Positions 57,399 through 64,000 of a stretch of 64,000 nucleotides of DNA are shown here, one piece after another. This DNA is from Phymorhynchus buccinoides. Taxonomy: Eukaryota; Mollusca; Gastropoda; Neogastropoda; Raphitomidae. The notes beneath the pieces were generated by a model, which did no database searches, was not told the origin of the DNA, and was given only the letters and a program-made list of their open reading frames with translations. The stretch covers positions 17,252,642 through 17,316,641 of the forward strand of contig CM065704.1 in the NCBI GenBank assembly GCA_017654935.2, given 5' to 3'. The first letter of the stretch is position 1. Every line of letters starts with the position of its first letter. Both the position numbers and the translations under genes were made by a program.

Positions 57399-57719
57399 AA
57401 GAAAAATACAAGAGAGAGAGACAGAGGAAGCAAAAAACTGAAGGAAAGAGAGCTAGCAATTTATTCATTGTGATGAAGCAAATGAATGGATTTTTCAAAC
57501 AACAGAGAGAGAAAGAAAGAAAGTTCAAACACTAAATCATACTCGTGCCCTCTTCAACTTCAAGTCTTCAATAAGTTCTTGTCACGCCGTCTCAGTCGAT
57601 ATTACAATTTACAGTGACGTAAGGGATTTTCCCATGTTATTTTTTAGTAACAAGTCATGTCATGATATGCGCAAATTGCAACGTCACAAAAGAGAAATAC
57701 GTCGACGTGTCTTTGCGCA

Positions 57720-58286
57720 AGACTATGACTCAAACTCTCACCTTTGTCCTGGATCTTGTGCTGCAGGTGGAAGACTATGACTCAAACTCTCACATTGGCA
57801 CTGGATCTTGTGCTGCAGGTGGAAGACTATGACTCAAACTCTCACATTGGCACTGGCTCTTGTGCTGCAGGTGGAAGACTATGACTCAAACTCTCACATT
57901 GGCACTGGATCTTGTGCTGCAGGTGGAAGACTATGACTCAAACTCTCACATTGGCACTGGCTCTTGTGCTGCAGGTGGAAGACTATGACTCAAACTCTCA
58001 CATTGGCACTGGATCTTGTGCTGCAGGTGGAAGACTATGACTCAAACTCTCACATTGGCACTGGCTCTTGTGCTGCAGGTGGAAGACTATGACTCAAACT
58101 CTCACATTGGCACTGGATCTTGTGCTGCAGGTGGAAGACTATGACTCAAACTCTCACATTGGCACTGGATCTTGTGCTGCAGGTGGAAGACTATGACTCA
58201 AACTCTCACATTGGCACTGGATCTTGTGCTGCAGGTGGAAGACTATGACTCAAACTCTCACATTGGCACTGGATCTTGTGCTGCAG
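57720..58286. repeat. 52-bp minisatellite, 11 copies
   Basis: The unit contains GGTGGAAGACTATGACTCAA, 'actctcacattggcactgg', then ATCTTG or CTCTTG and TGCTGCAG. The A/C variant alternates over units 2-8, giving a 104-bp dimer, then becomes uniform. The flanking sequence to 58410 continues the dispersed element also seen at 36905-37125. Confidence 0.95.
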
Positions 58287-58411
58287 CCAAATGGATTTGC
58301 TGGCCTCTGGTAACCTTCCCGAACGCTGGTTGTAAGCTTGCTCAAAGATAATGTTTGGCCGAGACAGAGTGGAAATGTACCCTCCGTAGCAAGACTTCTC
58401 CGCTATAAACA

Positions 58412-58619
<208 letters not shown>

Positions 58620-58675
58620 GACACTCTTCAAACCCTTTTACAATGCAGTAGACTTGCTACCGTAAGTATATGAAT

Positions 58676-58792
58676 CAGTAATTTCATGAAATTCCTAAAA
58701 CTTTCAGTAAATTCATGACATTACTGTGACACCAGTAATTACATGAAATTACTAAAATTCCTAGACATTTTACGTAATTACTGAAATCTATA
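58676..58792. repeat. Palindromic AGTAATTTCATGAAATT repeats
   Basis: Contains the perfect palindrome AATTTCATGAAATT and the near-palindrome AGTAATTACATGAAATTACT, with several degenerate copies. From 58800 to 59165 no gene is seen. Confidence 0.7.
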
Positions 58793-59164
58793 TTTGATCA
58801 CATGTTTTACACATATCTACTGATAGCATTTCATTAAATTTGTGTAATTCTTTTGATTCAATGTGACCCCCCAAATATGACCCCATAAACAAAATTCCCT
58901 TTTGAACTAACTGGATGTGATTGCCTGAGATGTTTTGTGCTATCCCTTTGAACCATTTGCATGGCGTTGTTGATGCTTTCTGTCATTAGCTATCTGCAGC
59001 TGTCACTGATCCAGCAGCTATCACTGAGCCTGCTGCTGTGACAAATCATGTAAATTAAATACGAAACGCCAGGTGAACACTCGTCAAGGGCAGCTCTGTC
59101 AGGCAGAAAAATATGCTAAAACCTAGCACAATTGACCTTCAAGCCGGTTAGCCTGGTGACAATA

Positions 59165-59570
59165 TTGATGTGCCCATCCCTCAAGTTAACCACGGGAAAC
59201 ATGATACTAGAAACATCTTAGGTGTAATATTGAATATAAATGAACATAATCGATACAAACTAGCAATCAAGGTGGGAATCTTAAGTGGGCATTATTGGAG
59301 GAACCAGTTTGATCTTTGCCCACATAAACTGTTGGGAGAAGGGTATGTGAACACGGAACATTCCATTTCCTTAAGATTTGCAGTTATTGATCAGTCACTT
59401 GCAGGGGGTTATGGCTTCCTGAATATGTCACTGCAGTGGACGCACAAAAGTGTCAGACAAGAAAATGTAGGCATTCCAACACTTTGTCGGGCACCTTAGT
59501 GCCGCTACCAGCGCCTGTGCTCAACAAATTGTCGGGCTGAGACCTCCATTTACTTTCCTTATCAATCTAG
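59165..59570 (+). pseudogene. C-terminal fragment of an integrase-type transposase-like protein
   Basis: The frame at 59170-59499 reads IPQVNHGKHDTRNILGVILN, YKLAIKVGILSGHYWRNQFD and SLRFAVIDQSLAGGYGFLNM, then a stop; a degenerate Cys-rich stretch (CSTNCRAE) follows. I recall the same order (VP.VDRG..D.RN.LGV.l, Y.ia...GIL...Y.RnQF, SLR.A...qs..GGqGF, then a Cys-rich tail) at the C-terminus of KRBA2-like/Ginger-type integrase proteins in invertebrates. The catalytic core is absent. The assignment needs a database search. Confidence 0.45.
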
Positions 59571-60869
59571 AAACTATTAATGACTAAAATAAGTTTATTC
59601 TGAAACTATTTGCGTCAGAATGATTGCTAAACTCATTGCGCGATTTAAAATTATTTCCAAGCACTTCATTGTTGTTTTTGTGTGTGTTTTGTAATAAAAC
59701 TTGTACCTTTCTCTCAGAACCTGCAGTCTGGGAGTGCAGCTCGCAGGGCCAAAAGGCAGTGCGCAAAAGGCTAAATCAAATCGTATCTGCAACTCACGTT
59801 GTCATAGTTCCCTGAATTTAAAACATACGTAGTAAGGTTCCCTTTTCTTCCTCGTAGCGGTTCCGAAGTTGTTACACTATTTGGTTTAAACGTTTTTATT
59901 GACACACTTTCAAGCATATACAAATATATATCAGCGCAGGAGTACAACAAGCACATTTATAAATTCCAAAGGAACAGCTGCATTATTAATACACAAGAAT
60001 CATCATGGAAAGGGTTTTTTTTTAACAAAGAAGGCAATATATAATATGGAAAAAGTAAACATACAAAGGTACAACATTTACAAATACACGTGTAAGAATA
60101 AATGTAAACGAAAAAGCGTAATCAAAAGAGAAAAACTGGGGCAAACAATTGTACGCAATTAGTCAAATTCTAAGTTCAAACAGTTATGTTTCATAATCAT
60201 AATCATAGTTACACTATTTGGTGTCATCAATGACAGGTGATGCTATTACTTTATCAAACGTCAAATGTTACTTTGCCAATATCCACAGCAACACAAAGCA
60301 ATCTAGAGGGTTAGAGAGAGAGACAGACAGACAGACAGAGACAGAGAGAGTGAGTGAGATAAAGACACAGAGAGAGAGGGGTGGAGGCAGACTGATACAC
60401 AAAGACACAAATGCATAATTCTCAATAATTTGCATGCTATGTTTTTCGGAACATTTTGTTTGGATGATGTAAATGATAATTGTCATGTATTTTGTTAAGT
60501 GAAACATCTTGCTTTCTGATAACATCTAAAAACAATGTGTTTGATGCTGATGTGTGGTTGGTTGCTTTTGTCTCATAGACTAACTTTTAATATATAATTT
60601 TGCAAATTTAATTAAGCATTTGAATTTAAGTCTGTATTTCCTTACAATGTGTTTCATGCTGGCATCTGATTGCTATTGGTTGTAGGACTATTTTAAATTG
60701 TATTGCATTTTGCACAATAAATATATTGTTTTATTCTGTTTGTCTCTTGGCATACTTGTATGGGTTGCAATGTAGTTTGGGAGTGATACAATATATAATA
60801 CTGAACGATACAATACCTAAAACTTTGAATCCTCCCATTCCTTCAAATTTAGTTTAAAATGTTCAATTT
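59571..60869. other. AT-rich, no gene recognised
   Basis: Contains a short GACA/GAGA patch (about 60313-60385) and several AATAAA words. No family resemblance in the open frames. Confidence 0.4.
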
Positions 60870-60894
60870 TAAAAAAGCCTCCGAAATGGCACAT

Positions 60895-61155
60895 TTTGTG
60901 CTTCATGCAGTTACCTTGACCTTTGACCAATGACCTGCATTTGCTTACTGGACCTACATATCATACGTATCTGTGCGTATGTAAAATATTAGCGTCCTTG
61001 GTCCATATGTTCGAAAGTTATTGTGTTAACATTCATACATACATACATACATACATACATACATACATACATACATACATAGTCAGCCATCCATTCAGCC
61101 AAAACCAAACAGACAGACAGCAGTGAAAACATAACCAGCTTTGCTTCGCGGCTGA
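60895..61155 (-). mobile_element. Hairpin-type dispersed element (reverse), with (CATA)n
   Basis: Read on the minus strand: hairpin CAGCCGCGAAGCAAAGCTGG (61134-61153), 'ttatgttttcactgctgtct', a tetranucleotide repeat (TATG, about 61034-61081), 'caataactttcgaacatatg' and 'ggtcattggtcaaaggtcaa'. The order hairpin - TTTTCACT - tetranucleotide repeat - 'ataact.cgaa' is that of 43600 and 45481; the TTAGGG part is absent. Confidence 0.65.
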
Positions 61156-61272
61156 TAAAAATGATATACATATGCTAAATATTTCAAACAGTACATGTAT
61201 AAGCAAAAGTAATTGCTTCCTTCTAACCTTAAACATGCAGCTGTGTATTTTCTTATTCAGCCTTTGCTGATT

Positions 61273-61275
<3 letters not shown>

Positions 61276-61329
<54 letters not shown>

Positions 61330-61385
61330 TAATAGTACATTTATATAGCGCTTACCTCAAATGAGCCCAAAGCGCTTTACAATCA
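61276..61385 (-). mobile_element. L2/CR1-type 3' tail with (TTA)n
   Basis: On the minus strand: AAAGCGCTTTGGGCTCATTT followed by 'gaggtaagcgctatataaatgtac' and (TATTAT)n. This is the 3' end commonly shared by L2-type LINEs and dependent SINEs of marine animals. Only the tail is present. Confidence 0.7.
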
Positions 61386-61460
61386 ATTATTCACCAACAA
61401 GTAGATAGCAAAAATAGTATTTAAGGATGACACAAACCAGTAACAACGCATATACAAAGC

Positions 61461-61664
<204 letters not shown>

Positions 61665-61719
61665 TCGACACCGACTCATTATTCATCGTTCATTCAGTAA
61701 GCCATAGCAACTGAGTTGC

Positions 61720-61890
61720 ACGGACTGACCACATACACCAACACACATACACAAACGTTAGAGGATACACATACAAATACACTCATACACAATGTACGCA
61801 CGCAGACAGACACACACACGCATACAGACACACACATACACATGCGTGCACACATAACCCACAAAACCAAATTACGCACAAGCACACACG
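61720..61890. repeat. CA-rich low-complexity region
   Basis: Imperfect CACA/CATA/GACA words; open frames here are artefacts. Confidence 0.8.
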
Positions 61891-62299
61891 CACGCATATG
61901 GCAAAGACAAAACTTACCGGAAGTAGTTAAAAACATATTTTTGATCAAAGTCAAAGAGTGTTGAGATAAAAGCCGACGTTTCTCCTGACGAGAGAGTTGT
62001 TTCCTTTGCATGGAATGGATGCGACACACTTGGTCATGTCCGCTTCAAATTGACCAGTGTCATGTTGCAGCTATGTCCTGCTGTTATTAGTTTCCAAGAG
62101 AAACTAGGCTTCAATTAATCAACAATTTATTGAACAGGGAAGTGTACAGTATCATTTTGTATTTGTACTGGTTCAGTGAATGTCAGACAACATCACACTG
62201 CTATGCATTTATAATAAATGTATAAATTCGCAGCCTAAGTTTAACCTCTAGTTTGTTACTATTTATAGTGCCGACCGGTTCTGACCAGTTTCGTCGTTT

Positions 62300-62570
62300 A
62301 CGTGTCGGTTTACGACATAGTGTTGTTTTTATTGTCACACAGTCCCTGTGTTCCCTAACTGTTTGCCCATTAGTAAGCAAACCAACTAATAAACTCTAGA
62401 TTACAATGCCGTACACTTAGTATGTCCGAGAATATTCTGCTGGTCTTCAGTTTATTCTGAGTAGGCTAGATGCTTGGTTTACGACATAGACCTAGTGATT
62501 TCATTGTCGTAATCTCAATGTGGATTTTATGTTGCCCCATTAGTAAACTAACTAACTCATACGTGTATCT
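62300..62570. repeat. Diverged tandem duplication, period about 165 bp
   Basis: 'ggtttacgacatag', then 'attgtc', then 'gttgcc.cattagtaa...aac.aact' occurs at about 62308-62395 and again at about 62476-62555. No gene is seen in 61900-62860. Confidence 0.55.
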
Positions 62571-62867
62571 TAGTATTAACTTTTATTAATATGTTTTAGT
62601 ATTATAAGCTGTAAGCCTGGGATATTTTAGTCCACACTGTTTCAACGATGTTACGACATGTGTCAGTCTGAAGCGGCTCGTTCACTGCACGCGCACGCAC
62701 CTCGTGCTTTCAGTTTCATGTTCTTTGTGTTCAGTCTAACAGTAACACGTTTTTCTCGATACTCCAGCTATATTTCAATGACAGGCGTTTCAGTTTCATA
62801 AAGATAACTTTTTATTTAGACATTCATTGTAACAGTGCAAAGCCGGCAAGACTTCACTTATGCTTAA

Positions 62868-63171
62868 CCCCTTCATTGCCAATCCCGTTTCCGGTTCTAA
62901 GGCAACTATTTACCAAGCCGTTTTAGGTTTGGAGTCTATATAAAATTTAAAACATTCTGATAAAGTGCATATAACTTATACTTTTCTGAAAGGGAATTTA
63001 ATATGCTATCATTTTAAAACACTTTCACTTGTATTCAAGCATATTGCAAAAAGCATATGGATAGAAAAAGGGAAACTCTTAGAATAACCCTATGAATGAT
63101 ATTTTCGTGACGGGGCAGTTTGTAGGTTACCGGAAGTTGACGGAAATATCCGTGATGGGGCAGTGAAGAGG
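62868..63171. mobile_element. piggyBac-like MITE, related family
   Basis: TTAA (62864-62867), then CCCCTTCATTGCC; right end GGCAGTGAAGAGG followed by TTAT. The inverted ends match at 11 of 13 positions. The ends and TTAA target resemble the CCCTTTCACCGCC family, but the 304-base interior is different. Confidence 0.7.
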
Positions 63172-63550
63172 TTATTATGTTACATTTTCATGGTTCAGTT
63201 TTCATAACGATAACTCATGAACTAGAAATGCACCTGGACGGTGCAAACCTGGCCAGACTCATTAGTAGTATGGTTACCTTTTCTCACCCATGTGGCGCAT
63301 GTTGGCTGCGTGCAAGCTTCTGACGACTATAGCCTGTTTGGTTTGCAACTAGGTAAGGCAGGCTGTGTTAAATAATATAGTTGTCTTATGCATGGCAGGA
63401 TGTGTGCCAGTGTGCGCCAGTGTACAGCTGCTTTCATTTGTCTCGTAATAATCAGGATAAATGTTGTCTCGAAGAGCATGTGAAAGCGCACAGCTGCTAT
63501 GATTTCACATAGCTTTTTTTATTTGTCAGTGCATGTCTGGCAGGCCATGT
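63172..63550. other. No gene recognised
   Basis: Unique-looking sequence with a duplicated GTGTGCCAGTGTGCGCCAGT stretch near 63400. Confidence 0.4.
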
Positions 63551-63551
63551 A

Positions 63552-63712
63552 CAGTGGAACCTCCCTTATAAGACTCCCTCCCACATAAGACCTACTTCTC
63601 TGACACATTGCCCTTCTTTGTAAGTATTAAAATCACCTCCCTGATACGACCCCTCCCTTATAAGACCTCATTTTGGATGCTTTTTGAAGGTCTTATAAGG
63701 GAGGTTCCACAG
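63552..63712. mobile_element. pogo/Tigger-like MITE copy B (best preserved)
   Basis: TA|CAGTGGAACCTCCCTTATAA ... TTATAAGGGAGGTTCCACAG|TA: inverted ends of about 23 bases with one mismatch, TA target duplication, 161 bases, with internal repeats of the end motif ('cctcccttataagacc'). Confidence 0.9.
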
Positions 63713-63909
63713 TACCTGCAAAGGGTCAGTGTATGACAAACAGGCCATGTACTAAGCAAAGGTGTTGGTAGTGTAGTCCCTTGTTTTTATTTATCTTTCT
63801 ATATGCGAATGTGGTCTGTTTTTCTTTGACTGGAATGTTAGTAATTGTCAAATTTAAAAAGAAACCAAAAAAAAGAGAGGGGTGGCGATGGGGGTCGGAA
63901 TCCCTGTAA

Positions 63910-63945
63910 CACCCCCCCCCCCCCCCACCACCACACACACCCCCC
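63910..63945. repeat. Poly-C and CA-rich tract
   Basis: A run of about 17 C, then 'accaccacacacacccccc'. The window ends at 64000 without another gene. Confidence 0.9.
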
Positions 63946-64000
63946 ATGTGCCTCTGTTAAACTGCAGCTAATCTCTTCACTGGTTCGAGTATTGACTTCC

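Overview
The window is eukaryotic DNA, most likely from a marine mollusc (a gastropod is my best guess). The evidence: genes split by GT-AG introns; two very large receptors built like the molluscan GRL101 type (LDL-A repeats, leucine-rich repeats, seven-helix domain); many degenerate CR1/Jockey/L2-type LINEs; tRNA-derived SINEs; MITEs; and a very heavy load of (CA)n, (GA)n, (CTGT)n and poly-G tracts. The species cannot be fixed from sequence alone. Most of the window is non-coding.

Layout. 1-3400: tandem repeats, a compound CA/TC microsatellite, a LINE 3' fragment and poly-G tracts. 3403-14608: an 11.2-kb array of a 30-bp satellite, ending in a 500-base assembly gap (14609-15108). 15.4-16.8 kb: the last two coding exons of a membrane (renal) dipeptidase-like gene on the + strand, with a decayed partial copy of one exon just upstream and a 24-bp minisatellite that starts inside the last codons. 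17.9-20.5 kb: a 5'-truncated, frameshifted LINE. 21.5-31.6 kb: SINEs, MITEs, a 650-bp (GA)n tract, a second decayed LINE with other elements nested in it, and a long foldback element. 31742-35200 (minus) and 39494-43426 (plus): two divergently transcribed LDL-A/LRR seven-helix receptors with nearly uninterrupted reading frames. The first keeps the class A GPCR motifs; the second has lost nearly all of them but stays open throughout. 43.6-46.8 kb: several copies of a dispersed element carrying a terminal hairpin, CTGT repeats and telomere-like TTAGGG, plus a structured CT/CTGT microsatellite. 46.8-47.9 kb: a CpG-rich 53-bp tandem array directly upstream of a three-exon gene of unknown function (48102-51495, or 51651 if one in-frame TGA is ignored). 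53.9-56.3 kb: a HARBI1/Harbinger-type DDE nuclease gene on the minus strand, convergent with the previous gene. 56.7-64 kb: SINEs, a 52-bp minisatellite, an integrase-type transposase fragment and more MITEs.

How the parts relate. The two receptors look like products of one duplication that diverged: shared ectodomain plan, one canonical and one degenerate signalling domain. The HARBI1-like gene and the unknown gene could be the two halves of a Harbinger system (nuclease plus DNA-binding partner), but no Myb/SANT domain is visible in the unknown gene, so this is only a hypothesis. The other stretches are a dense record of small elements. Families recognised here by comparing the window with itself include TTAA-flanked piggyBac-like MITEs (3 copies), TA-flanked pogo-like MITEs (4 copies), a ~150-bp element with a 13-bp target duplication (3 copies), a long-arm foldback element (2 copies), tRNA-type SINEs (4 copies) and the hairpin/TTAGGG element (at least 4 copies).
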